DNA of 64,000 nt. Source: Piscicola geometra (Eukaryota; Annelida; Clitellata; Hirudinida; Piscicolidae). The stretch is from contig OX030970.1 in assembly GCA_943735955.1 (NCBI GenBank), positions 2,621,684 through 2,685,683 on the forward strand. The letters run 5' to 3'. The notes under the pieces were generated by a model. It was given only the letters and a program-made list of their open reading frames with translations. It was not told the DNA's origin and did not search any database. The position numbers and the translations under genes were made by a program. Shown here piece by piece: positions 1 through 12,800 of this stretch; within the stretch, counting starts at the first letter, position 1, and every line of letters starts with the position of its first letter.

Positions 1-29
1 TTCTTTAAAATATTTCTTCGTTCCCACAG

Positions 30-1973
30 ACGTGGAATTGACCCAGCAGACGTCGGAGCAGCTGAAGCAGCAGTTGAGGGAGTTGGAAGCGAAGAAGAGA
101 GAGCTGGAGGAGTCGGAGAGAGAGGCGTATGAGGCGAGGATGGCTGCAGAAGAGGCGGTCAGTGCCGTCATGGCCGAGAAGTTAGAGAAGGTTCGTGAGG
201 GGGATTGGGTGGGTTCACCTTGAAATAATTATAAGTATGCAATATCAGATTTACGGTAATTTTTTCAGCGTATTTAACCGGCGCAATTGGTTATTTTTTT
301 GAGTACCTGAGTGATAACTAGGTTCTGAGTTTTGAATCTGTTACTTATAACTTATAAGCTAAAATGTAAAAACTTTATTTTACTTGAAATAATATTAATT
401 TTCTACTAAATTAATTTGTCTTTCTCATCATTCCAATACTTACAAGTTTGCATGAACCTCTTCAACGCCACAGGAGCAGCAGACCAGAGAGACTCAGGAG
501 CTGCTGGAGATCAAGGAGAAGGAAGCGCTGGAGAAGGAAGAAGTGGCGAGGCAGCTCCAGGAAGAACTCGAAAGAACTAAAGAAGAGTTCAAGCAGTTTG
601 AGAGTCTCTCCAGATACACTCAAGTGGTGCGTTCCATTGGCAAGAAAACATGTTTTCTTATAAAAAATATAATTGTTTTTATTTATACTTTAAAACAATT
701 TTTAATTTTTTTATTCTTTAAGTTCCCGTTGCAAAAGTAGCCCGAATATCTAAAATTTTATTTTTTCAATTTTCGACAATATTTTTTATACTCTTACTCC
801 CTTAAACTACCAACTTCTTTACTTTAAATTTGACCATCGCTCCAACAATAATTCTAAGCATCACTCCAACCTTCAGTTTAACCATTATTTCAAACATTGA
901 TCCAACCACCGTTCTGGACTCCACTCTAACACTCAACCACCCCTTAACAGACCGAGCAACAGTCCAAACCATTGTCCTGCATCGACACCAGAGAATTCAC
1001 CAACAAGAGCAGCACCCTCAAATCTTCCTACTACTCCAAACCAGAGTTCCAAAACAGCGAAGAAGCCGCAAGAAGGGACAGCAGGGGAAGCAGTGTTGGT
1101 GCTTTGGATTCATCTGCCTACGCTAAGGAGCTGAGACAGGTGGAGTGTGGGAGGAGGAGGCTTGAGTTTTAATGGAAAAACACAAAAGCCCTATTTCCGG
1201 AAATACTGTTTTTTCTTGATCGTCTGTTTTCAAGATGTTTACTAAGTTAGAAATGTAGATTCAATGCAGGTTTAATGGAATTTTAAATTAATTCATCGGC
1301 AGCTGGATCAGGCCATTGCTGAGCAGACGTTTGTGGACGAGAAAGATGGCGAAGAAGAAAGTTCTTGCTTCTTTTTCTTTAAACTTTTTCAAATAATTTG
1401 TTCAAAAATTTTAATTTTAATTTGCCTAACGATCAATTCATTAAAAAATAAAATGACTGGTGCATATCCCTTCACTAGGCCATGAGTTCCAGAACCACTT
1501 CAATGGACTAGTTGAAGACAAGGAAAGACTGCCTGAAGCCGAGACAAACATGAAACTCGGAAGCCAGCTCAAGGTGACAACATCAATTCTGCTCATGCTT
1601 TTAAAGAATTTATTAAAGGAATGTTTTGTTTCGTTCATAACTTGCGTAGAACTCTCTTATTTATTTCAGTTTGAACTAAAAAAGAATTTTTGACTGATGC
1701 TGATGTTGATTTCTCAGTGCGTACAATGCACGTATTTGTATTTGCAAAAAAAAATGGTTTGGTTTTCGCTTTAGCCCCAAGCTTTTAAATCCACATGTCC
1801 AATCCCAGAGTCTGCGCCAAGAACTGGAAGATCTGAGGAAGGCCGAAGAGATGAGCAAGAACGACCAGATCTACGTGAAGAACGTCAAGCAGGGAAAGGA
1901 CAAGTACAAGACGTTGAAGCAGATCAGACAGGGAAACACCAAGATTAGGATTGAGACTTTCGAGTCGCTCTGA
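30..1973 (+). CDS. Ezrin/radixin/moesin (ERM) protein, C-terminal half (5' end outside the window)
   Basis: ERM proteins link the plasma membrane to cortical actin; the N-terminal FERM domain would lie left of the window. Six exons join in one frame: 30-190, 474-626, 951-1139, 1303-1360, 1479-1573 and 1809-1973, about 272 residues. The first two encode a charged alpha-helical coiled coil (ELEAKKRELEESEREAYEA). The last ends in the ERM actin-binding tail, GKDKYKTLKQIRQGNTK followed by a short Phe-Glu-Ser-Leu end. The Thr in KYKTLKQ matches the regulatory phosphothreonine of ERM proteins. Merlin lacks this KYKTLRQIRQGNTK tail, so ERM is preferred over merlin. The linker encoded by exons 3-5 is Ser-rich and diverges from vertebrate moesin. 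The donor of the fourth exon (GTTCTT) is weak, but the phase continues correctly. Which of ezrin, radixin or moesin it matches best cannot be decided here. Confidence 0.92.
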
Positions 1974-3819
1974 GGTGCTTGTGGCTTTTGTGTTGGCAAA
2001 TTTTTGGTGGAAAATGAGGACTGATTGATGGCGTGTCTGGTGATTGCTCTGGTGGATGCAGATTTTTTAGTTGAAAAAAAATTTCATGAGAAAAAAAAAT
2101 TGATTGACGAGTGATTGGTCTGATGGAAAGGTTTGTCTTTGGTGGAGAAATTGATTTTTGTTACAAATTAAGACAACAGGGTTATTTTGATAGCGAAAAG
2201 ATGAGTTTTAGAAGTTCAAAAACTTTCCACTTTTTGCAAATATTTATTCGAATTTTTCTGAGTTTATAAAGAAGTCAAGAAAAATGATTTAAGAATTGAT
2301 AACCGAAGAGTAGAGCAGACTTCAAAGAATATTCGATTGAATAGATATTAAAGCTAACATTCCTTGCAACCGAAGTTTAATTAAACTTCCTTTATTAATA
2401 TATTATTATATCAATATCTTTAATTCGAGAACTAGCTTTTATTTATGGCGCTTCCTAGTGTTTTGTTTGAATTTTTATTTGATTTAATTGCGTTTTAAAA
2501 CGGGTTTTATTACAAATATGTTATTTTAATTAGTTTCATTCCCGAGAAACATGTGTATAAAATCTTAAATTAAAAGTGGAATTTTTAATTACAACTTCAG
2601 TTATTTCCAAACCAATGTAGGCTTGCTTTCATGATATCATCTTTCTATTGAAGCTTCCATTCCTTGCCTCTGATAAGTGCTTTATACATCAATTTAAAAA
2701 CATTTATTCAGTATTTCTTTTTAAAACATATTCTTTTTAATCTTCGTAATTGAACTTCGATAGCTTTCGATTTTTCTTAATCAAAGTTTATTTTTCTGAT
2801 TTTTTGAATTCTTGTCATGCCAGTATTTTGATGGAAAATTAAAAGCCAATCGTTATTCAAAACGCTTATTAAGAAGTTACTTCGTTATACTTTTTTTTAA
2901 TAAATAATATAAATAAAAGATAAGTATTATTTAGATTGAATCATTTTAATAATAATAATTCGAATAACCATTAACAAACTGAGCCTGTAAATGCAGAAAG
3001 AAAGTTGTCACTGTGCATCAAAGAAGATAAAAAATGTAAAAAGCCATGAAATTAGTTATTTTTTCAAATCAAAGTAGATTGAAAAACTCAAAAATAACAG
3101 AAACCTAGTTTTGTTGGCTTTCCGCAATTTGAAATCAGGCTGCAACGAAGTAGATGTAAATAAATGTCATAAATGTCAGTATTGTATAGCGCCCGGGCAC
3201 GCAACTGAAGCTCCACTCACACGAGATAAGTCGTGAAACACCGCATCATATACACTAGGTATATGATAGCTCACGGTTGGCTGAACAGGGATTCGAACTG
3301 GCGACCTTTAAGTTGCAGGTCTAACGACTTTACCATCTAAGCCAACACGCTCGCCAGTAGTAGAGAAATCATGAAGATTTCATTGTTCTTAGAATAAACT
3401 TGTTATGTTCAAGACTCAATAATGAGTAGACACAATTTTTAAACGATGAGAAAACTTTTTATTTGGAAAAAACCAATAAAATTCATATTTCCTACGAAAA
3501 ATAATTCTGAAACACTAAATTTTCATAGAAAGTATAAGCTCAAAATTTTATAACTTTTTTTAAATATCAATTTCTGTGTAATTTATGATTTAGTTTTAAA
3601 GTTTTCTTGTTTCATGTTCGACAACAGCTGCAGACTTTCAACTTCTGATCTGACTGAATCTAACACCTTTGAGAGATTTAAATTACATTAAACTAAATTA
3701 ATTAATTTTACAATTAATTAAATTGATGGTTAACTCATGTGTAATTGTAAATGAATTAATTTTACACTTAATTAATTTAATTGATTAATTAATTAACATT
3801 AAAATCATTCATCTAATCA
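1974..3819. other. Intergenic region between convergent ERM and TRPC genes
   Basis: Both flanking genes end here, so the stretch holds two 3' UTRs and spacer. An AATAAA at about 2899-2904 could serve the ERM transcript. A tRNA-derived SINE lies at 3183-3356, followed by very AT-rich sequence built on TTAATTAA-type words at 3680-3800. No further coding exon was seen. Confidence 0.6.
3183..3356 (-). mobile_element. tRNA-derived SINE, family A, near full length
   Basis: Read on the minus strand, the head at about 3356-3280 contains an A box (TGGCTTAGATGG) and a B box (GTTCGAATCC) at tRNA-like spacing. A non-tRNA body of about 90 bases follows, with a hairpin-forming inverted repeat (TCATATAC and GTATATGA). 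Body and head recur at 63460-63640, and part of the body recurs near 52826-52895. The tail side is AT-rich with an ATAAATGTCAT-like duplication. The shared segment in independent intergenic and intronic positions shows it is dispersed rather than a tRNA gene. Confidence 0.75.
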
Positions 3820-6800
3820 CTAAGACACCTGCAGCAGAGTCAGTAGCGCCTTGGAGTTTTCGACCAGAATCTTTCTGACGTGTCTGACGTCATCCTTGAT
3901 GGCGTCCTTCTTCGTCACCACGTCATCCACCTCGAGTCATTTATTTTTATCATTATTTTTGCATTATTAATTAATTATAAAAAGAATAAACTAGTCATAA
4001 TTCAGTTAAATAATTATATATTAAAAATTCGAGTTTTCATAAGTATAGGAAGAGTCAATAAATAGTGCAATCGTATGATATGTAGGCTCAATTAAATTTT
4101 TTAAAATAAATAAATCGTTTCCAAAGTTGCTTGAGAACTGACCAAGGCGAGGCGTTCTTGGAACATTTTGACGCTTCGAACGATGGTGTCGATTCTGGGG
4201 AGAGACATCAAATGCACTGTGGTGGTGGGAGAGAGGGGGGAGCGAGGAGAGAGAGACGGTGAAGGAGAGGGAGAGAAACTGGAACGTTGTCTTGAAATGT
4301 TTCGTTTTTGAGGGGGTGCTTGAGTGGTGATTGTTGGTGCATGCTGGGGGATAGCTGCTTGGATGGGTGTTTGGATGGCTGCTTGGGTGGGTGTTTGGGT
4401 GGTTGAGGGTTTTGGAGATAAAGTTACCGTGTTCACACTGTTCGTGTGCTGTGAAGTTATTGCTGTGTTTTTCGTTGTAGTAGTCATTTTTTGTGAGAGA
4501 TCTGAAGTTGTTTTTTGAGTGGGTTTTGTATCAAGGGAGGGCTGTTGGAAAGGCCTGCACAAGGGAGGTTTCTGTAGCTGGGTTTGTTGTTCGCTCTGTT
4601 GTTTCTGATCAACTTTATTCAGTTGTTGTTGTTGTTGGTTTACTGAAGATTGCTCGAATAAATCTTCTTGTTTTTCTTGGTCATCGAGCCTTTCATCGTC
4701 ATCTTCGTTTAGTTCTTGCTGTTGCAGCTGTTGTTGTTGTTGTTGTTGAAGTTGTTGCTTGTGCTCACTAAGACTGACTGAGTAGACGTTGTTGTGTATC
4801 TTGGGGCGTCTTCTTCTGACTGACGTTTGTCTGCTTCTGGTTGCCTGGTTGATGTATTACGCTTCACAGAGCTTGTTGAAAATGAAATTCAAATTGGAAT
4901 TTACTTTAGTTTAAATTTAATTTAGTTTAAAACTAAACGTTTTCAAAATTTTAATTTTTTAATATTTAAAAAATAATCAGGCTTTATAAAATCCTAGGTA
5001 ATGGTTAAATGTGTTTCAAAGTTTATATACCCTTAAGCTCTAGAATCTTTAACCTTGTTGCAAATTTTAGAAGTTGTAGAAGGGTTGCTGGAGTGGTTGG
5101 AAGGTAGAGGGTAGTGATGAGAAAAGTTGAAGACGAGACTTTGGGTGCTCCCGAAACTGGTTTGTGTCTTCCTGCGGGACTCTGTCGTGAGTAATGGAGG
5201 ATGGGATTATTCTGATGCCTGCCTGATTAGATGCTTCTCCTCTTTCTTCTTCTTCTTCCCATGAAGTGCAGGGCTCCTCGGGAGCAGTGACACACGTAGG
5301 AATCGAACCCGTGCTAGATGAACGTCAAGCAAGATCATAAAAAAGCATTTTAGCAAAGTCAAAAGTTAAATGAATTGATTGGAAGAAGAGAGCCACAACC
5401 GCCTCTGGCCAGCTCCTTCTTGTCGGTCAGCAAGGTTGCATTCACCATTCCTTCTGCCATCACACTTTCTTTCGGTGAGGCTGCTGTGGTGCATGGGGAG
5501 GTGGTGTGTGGTTTTGAGTGGTGTGCTCCAGTGTTAAGTGGTGTATTGTGGTGTTCAGTGCGGTGTGGTGTTGAATGATTTTAATTGGAATAGTGTAGAG
5601 TGGTTTGGTGTTGTGAAAGGAAATATATAGAGCATAATAAAGTATGAAAGAAAATGGCAAAAGTAAAAAAATTGAATAAACTAAAAAGCACAGACATGCG
5701 AACTCGTCCTTTTGTCTCTCCTTCTTGAAGAGGTACCTCCTGACCAATCGCTGCAGGATGTCCAGATTGCTGGATTCCGATTGGATGAACCGGTTGTCAT
5801 GGTTACTCTGCTTGTTACACTGATGGATGTTGTTACTGCTGTTTCCGTAGACGCTGGAATGACGATGATGATGATGATGATGATGATGATGATCTTGGTT
5901 TCCTAGAGCCTGCCTTGTTGACTGCTGTTCTGCGTTGCTTGTTTCTGCATCTTGCTTGAAAGGCTGTTAGTCAATCAATTTAGAAATTAATTTTTTTCTA
6001 AAATTTAAAATATTAAATATTTAAATAGATTTTTCCTCATCGTTTTTACATTCTATGCACCAATGGTTTAACTTACATAAAGTCTTTTCTTGGCATCATT
6101 ATCCTCATCACTGCCATCCTCTTCTTCCTCATCTCCACATTCGTTGACCATTATAACGTGTTTTGAGGTTTTCAATAAAAACTTGTTCTTGCTGATAAGG
6201 ACGCTGCCTTGAAACAGAAACAAAATAATTTGAAATTAAAAAAATTAAAGTTAATAATGGCTGCTAACTGGTAATCTGGCATTTTTATATCAGCAAAACA
6301 GAAAATTACCTTTCTTTTTTAAATTGGTTTTATTCTTTTTATCTGTATCATCATCACTTTCTTTATCAAAACCACTTCCTGCATCATCTCCTTCATTATC
6401 ATTGTAATTCACATTGCTATAACTTCCCCTCTTCGCCTCCCTATTATCGTTTGAGTTGATCATTTCATTAGCGCTGTCATCGAATTTTTTGCTTATTTTA
6501 TTCTTTACTTTTTTTCTTCCACTCTTCATACAAACTCCATCCCCACTCCCATCACTATCACTACATTCTTCACCACTCACAACATCTCCAACCTTCCCAC
6601 AAACATTTCCACCATCCCCTCCACCATCATCATCATCACCTTCTCGACTCACACTCACATACTCCAGCCAAACCCTCCCCAAACGCAATGATCTTAAACA
6701 CTTTAGCAACGCTTCCCTGACAACTTGCACGACACCCCTCTCGACACCACAGAGGGTGTTGTAGTCTGGCAAAAGGTTGAAGGGCACCGGCAGCACTTGA

Positions 6801-9800
6801 CCACTGGTTATGTAACCCATCCATAGGTTCGTCCGTGCAAACTTCCACTCCACGTCACAGTCTCCCTGTTGCGGGGATGAATAATCATGGTTGGTGGTGA
6901 GATGCTATGAAGAGTGCCAGAGTTAGAAATGTAAAAAATAAAAAAATTTACGTTGTTCTGATAGTTTTGGTTTTATTAGAAAAGAAATAGCAGCGTGAAA
7001 AATATTTTTCATTTACTAATTGTAAAACCACAAATTTAAAAACTAAATACTGAAAATGAATAAACCACATATTTCAAAACAGAACCAATGAAGCAAGAGC
7101 AAGACAGAGGAGACACACAAGCACCTGGATGGCTTCGAAAGAGTGACTCATCATTCCGATCAGCATGTTCAAGAGGACGATGATGACGGTGACGTGGTAA
7201 AGGGCAAACAGAAAAAGTCCTACATACTCGACCACAACTGTTGGACTTGCTATCGGTTGTGTTGGTTGTTGAAAACCTGGTGAAAAGCCTGGGGTTGTTG
7301 TGTGGCTTGGAGTTGTAAGCTCTGATGACAAGTGAAACCGGGGTGAGATGAAATTCTGGAAGATTTTAGAATTGTGAGGTTGTTGTATATAACGAAGTTG
7401 TATTTCTGTAGAGTTTTCTGAGAGATTAAGATAAGTAATGTTAGTTAGAATCGAAACGACTTTGGTTAGGGAGGTTGTGAAGGCTGCTGTGTTGGTATCT
7501 TCTTTATTGAAATGAAAAGCATTTTTGATTGGTAATGCTGTAGTAACAGGAAGAGTGGTAGTCGTGAATGTGCTAGTGGTGGATGTGAAGAAGGAGGGGG
7601 GAGGTTGTTTGATGACGATGCTGTCCACTTCCACCAGACCGAACATCGACCAGAACAAACTCAAGAGGGTCTTCCACATGCTGGAATGCGAAAGAGAAAA
7701 GTTTAAGTGAAGTAGAAAAACTATCAAAATTCAACTGGTATCTTTAATACCTATACATCCCAGTAACTTAAGTACTTATACATCCTAGTAGTATTAGTAC
7801 TTATACATCGAAGTGTGATTATTGCTCTTACTAGTACTAATAAAGAATTCTCAAGCTAACTCTAAAGGATGTTGACACATACTTTTGGAAGGCTTCAGAA
7901 GAATGCAGCAGTTGCATCTTTCCGTTGACCGGCACTTCGAAGGTCTGCGAGCCGTAGTAGCAGTAGAGGTTGTGCAGTCCCACCATGAAAGCCAAGATCA
8001 CCTGCGTTGAGGCGGTTGGTGGTAGGTGTTGTTGGGGCTTTAGATGGTGTGTGGTATTGGTGGTGGAGGGTGGTTGGAGAGCGCTTGTTAGTTGTGGGCA
8101 TCAGTAACGGTAAGCTGGTGGTATTAAATACAACCAACTGCCAGTTACTAATTTTCATGCATTATTTATTTTTTTATTCATTTCTGACGCATCTTTTCAG
8201 ACTTCTGAAACACTGCGCTATGCTTGAGTAAACTCTTCACAGTCTATTTCCATGCTTTCGTTTGTGCGTTGCACACGCTTCCTTGCGGTTCAGTGAGAAT
8301 GCGTGTAGAACTTCAGTCAATGCATCATCGCTGACCCATAGCAGACGTGAAAAAAGAGTTCCCTTACAAATCGATGGATGTGAGCATGAATGGGTTCAAG
8401 CATGGATGGATGAATGCATGGATGGATGAATGCATGGATGGATGAATGCATGGATAGATGAATGCATGGATGGATGGATGAAAGAATGTTCAAGTATTGT
8501 ATTAGTCCTTTTGCTTGAAATAAATATTGTATTCCTATTTCTCGTCATTTACCTTTCGAATAAATTCTCTACTTAATTATTCATCTATAAACCCTTTAGT
8601 AATTCTCGTAATCCATCCATCAATCCACTCATGCATGCACTAACCAAGGTGAAAAGAACAAGGAACCGACTGATGTCTCCAAGCATCCTTCCCAGAGCGA
8701 CTTGCAAGGGCCCTGTCAGTTAGACTTTCCATTATATTTCCATCTATTGGTTCAACTAACAATCCAAGCTACAACCCATACTACTGAAAACTTTCAATGC
8801 AACAAAATTATCAGCAACAAAATCATTTCGACATTAAAACAATGAAAAATTAACAAAATGGCAACTATAAATAACAAACATTAACGAAAAAACACTGTAA
8901 TACAGCAACAAAATTGAAATAATTCCAAAAACCACAACATCAACTAAAATGTTCACAACAACTCAAATAACCCCAACAACAACTCAAATAACCCCAACAA
9001 CAACTCAAATAACGCCAACAACAACTCAAATAACGCCAACAACAACTCAAATAACCCCAACAACAACTCAAATAACCCCAACAACAACTCAAATAACCCC
9101 AACAACAACTCAAATAACCCCAACAACAACTACAACAAGAAACACCTAAAACTTCGAAGGCCGGCATCAAGTAGACGCCTCTAGCGATACTCCAGACATT
9201 CGCCAGGCCAAACAACATGTCCGATATGATCTCAGGGTCGTCTGGCCTCCACTCATATCGGGCTGCAAATAATTTAAGTTAATAAATCAAGAAAAAATAA
9301 AAACGATCTACCTTTAAAGATATAGATAAAAAATAATTTAATTAATTAAAGTTAATAAATCAATAATTAAAGAATTTATCTTTTAAAGTTGGGATAGTTG
9401 CAGATTGGTTCATAATGGAACGTACAGGCTCGCATGAAGTAGATGTGGTTGTTGCTGGCGACGTAGTGATGGTACGACTGCTGCTGCTTTAATTGGGAGG
9501 AACGGAGGCTGCTGTGGTTGCACGTGGTTTCGAAGAGAAACTTGAAATTTTTGAAGTCTGAGTTTAGTAGAGACTCTCTCATTCGGGAACTCACCTGGAA
9601 AGGTTTTTAAGGTTATAAAGATGATAGATTTGTTGTTGTAGTTGTTTTAGTTGGGTTTGCTGTTGTGCTTGTAGTTGTGTTTATGCGGTTCTGGCATATT
9701 TCATTAAACATCTTTTTCGTCGGCATTTTTTTAGCTTATTATACATATTGCTCACTGAACCCCTAAAATTATCTACCATTTTTATATATAAACAGTTTTA

Positions 9801-12800
9801 ATTAGTCTAAGTTGTACCACAAAACCAATTCCATCATTCACACACGATCCCTGACTCTCACTCACCCTCCCGAAGAACTCATCCGCCATTTGTATCTTGT
9901 ACTGCACCACAAACTTGAGCAGGAAGGAGGAAATGTAGAGAGAGATTACGAGAAAGTCTACCCATGTGTAATCGTCCATAATGTAGACTCTGAGGCCCTT
10001 GCAGTGGATCTGTCGGCACTCTGTCATCAGAAAGCCTGTACACAATGTACAGAATCAATTATTTAAACTATTAGATATTTGTACAAATTATTCAGTTCCA
10101 TTTTTCCATTAGTTTTTTTACATTTATTTAAACTTTATCAACTATTTATGTTAAACACTAGTGAAAATGAACGACTACTTATTATGTTAGGCCACTATGT
10201 ACACTTGTTAAAGTTTATCAACTCATACCAATTTCAATGGTTTAATAATGTGTTCAAATATCCAAGTCTAAATGTTAAATTCATGTGGAAAATGAACTTC
10301 GGGTAGCAGCAGTAAATGGGTTGAAAGATTAATATTTAAGCAACTAAGAGATAAATCAAAAGTTCCACTCACCCACGATGAAGACAATGAGGCAGTAGTG
10401 CACGCCTGTGATGATGGTGCTGCATGGTCTGAGAACTCTGCCTAGGTACCTCTCCACTTCTGCCACGTATGCGTCGTTGTGCGTCTCCTTGTTTGTGTCC
10501 TTCCATTTTCCATCCCCACCATCTCCACCACCGCTGCATGCTGTGAAATACTTAACAAACGTGCAACTGGTGAAGTATTTGAAAGTGTTTGAATCGAGTC
10601 TGATCCGCTCCTTTCCATACGTTTCCAGCAGTTTCAGAATATCAGCTTCGCTTACGATGCTTGCCTGAGGTGTCTTCAACAACTCCATACTTTCCCTCAT
10701 TTTTTTCTGTCTTTCTCTATCGTCTTTTACGTTTTTACCTACAATTCTCTTTTCATTTACTTCAGTTGCGTTGTTGTTTGTCAGGTCGCTTGTAGAACTG
10801 TGTTGATCTTTGTTCACAACACCATAATCACTACTTATTCTACTACTACCACTATCATAATTGTGATGGTTGTTGAAGGTGGCAGTGGTGATGAGGATGA
10901 TGAAAAAGACATAGGTGATGGTTTGGGACATGAACTTTGAGCTTGGGCACTGCAACATCTTGCTTATCTAAGGAGGTAGTTTCATCAGTTTGTTTTTGAT
11001 GTTTAAAGAAGAAAATGGTTGTGGTGGTTCAAGCAAAATAAAAGCTGAAAATTAACAAATATAGACCAAAAATTGATTAAAAACACTGGAAATAGACTTG
11101 CCTTGGAGTTTGGCAGACACAGACTGACGAGACAAAGAAAAGGAAGGAAGACAATGCCACTCAGCCACAACAACGTCTTATGGTTTCAGTTTAGTAGTTC
11201 ATCTTTATTGTGTTTATAGTCCCGCATTAATACTTTCATAGTTTTTCATTAATATTTGTTTAGTTTGTCATTTTTTTTTTGATCAACTATGTTTTCTTAG
11301 GGCATAATAAAATAGGAGAGGATAAAGACAAGGCGCCTCGAACAAGATGCTTTATGTGGTCGTAAATGAATTTTTGTATATCGCGTAGTTAGATTTTGTA
11401 GCGTGTAAGAGTTATGGTGATCCGAGTAACAATTACTTTTTTCCATGATTTCATGGACTGTAGGAAGGCCATTTCAGTGCCGTACCAGAGGTTAGTGAGG
11501 TACTGTTGGCAGTTTGGATGGGCGACGAACTGGTGAATGGATGAAACGATGGTTGAGTTCATGAAAAAGCGCTAGATAAATTCATTTGATTTTTTTATTA
11601 ATTATCTGAATTATTTCACCAGAAAAACGTCATAGAACCTTAATTAAATATATCCAGTTAAATCTAAAGAGAACTCTTGGGGGTTTAAAAAATTCAGCAA
11701 TTGATGACATTTCACTTTTATTGACAAATCTTAACTCACAAATCATGAATTTTTCCACTATTATTTCCCCCTACCAGCAGCACCCACCTTCTTTTCATCA
11801 TACTTCAAAGCCATCTTCAGCCGCGCCAACTGGTCCTTATCTGCTGTCCCTTCGCTCAAGACTGCCTCCACCTTGGGAAGGTCCGCATTGCGAAATTGCC
11901 GTTGTAATCAAACTTTATAGTTGCTGTGTCAATTTAAAAGTTGTTGTAGCTTCACAAAAAAATTTTCTAATTTTTTCTTCACCATGATTTTATTGTGCAA
12001 AACTAATCATCAAAAATGTTCCAAAAAACCACACATCATCATCAGTATTAAAATCACCATCATCATGACCATCATTTCCATTTTTATCTTCATCATCATC
12101 ACCTCCTGGGTGCCTCTACACAGGTCCATCAGCTCACAGGCGAAGTCCATGCATTGTTCCACCAGAGCCAGGTACTCGCTCTGAATCAGTATTCACTTTT
12201 TCTCAATCCCATCGTTAACTAAAAAAGTCCACATTTACCTATTCTCCATCCTACGCCCAGCTATCCACACATATCCATCTAGCCTCAACCCGCTTCTACT
12301 AATCCCTAATTACCCAAAATCCATTTACATATTTCTACATCCACATCAATCAATCTTTATTCAATTGAAATCAAATCTAACCGCACTCTTCACATCCAAC
12401 AACACTCCACATCCATCCCACACCCAACAACTCCACATCCATCCCACACCCAACAACTCCACATTCATCCCACAGCCTACAACTCCACAAATCCAACAAC
12501 ACTCCACATCCATCCCACACCCAACAACTCCACAAGTCCAACAACACTCCACATCCATCCCACACCCAACAACTCCACAAATCCAACAACATGCACACCT
12601 TGAACTCCTTCTCAACTTGCGCCAACTTCTTCATCTCTTGCCTCAACTCAAACGTCGCCATTATCGGATCTGCACTGCTGAGGGCTATGTAACACGGACT
12701 CACCAAGGCTCTGTACGTCTCAAGTCTGCAAGCATGGTGGTGTGGAGGTGGTAGAAAGTAGATATTTGATGATTAGTGGTGGATTGGCGATGGGTGGTGG

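Noticed and set aside
3280..3356. Possible functional tRNA gene
   Set aside because: The tRNA-like part is fused to a body found at other sites, lacks a convincing acceptor stem, and belongs to a dispersed SINE.
8949..9134. Possible CRISPR-like array
   Set aside because: Contiguous 21-bp tandem copies without spacers, in a eukaryotic intron.
9376..9425. TRPC exon apparently running to 9376 with no GT donor, suggesting a mutated or AT-type donor
   Set aside because: A good GTACGT donor lies at 9425-9420. Ending the exon at 9426 gives phase 1, which joins the next exon correctly (reading [11 protein letters not shown]).
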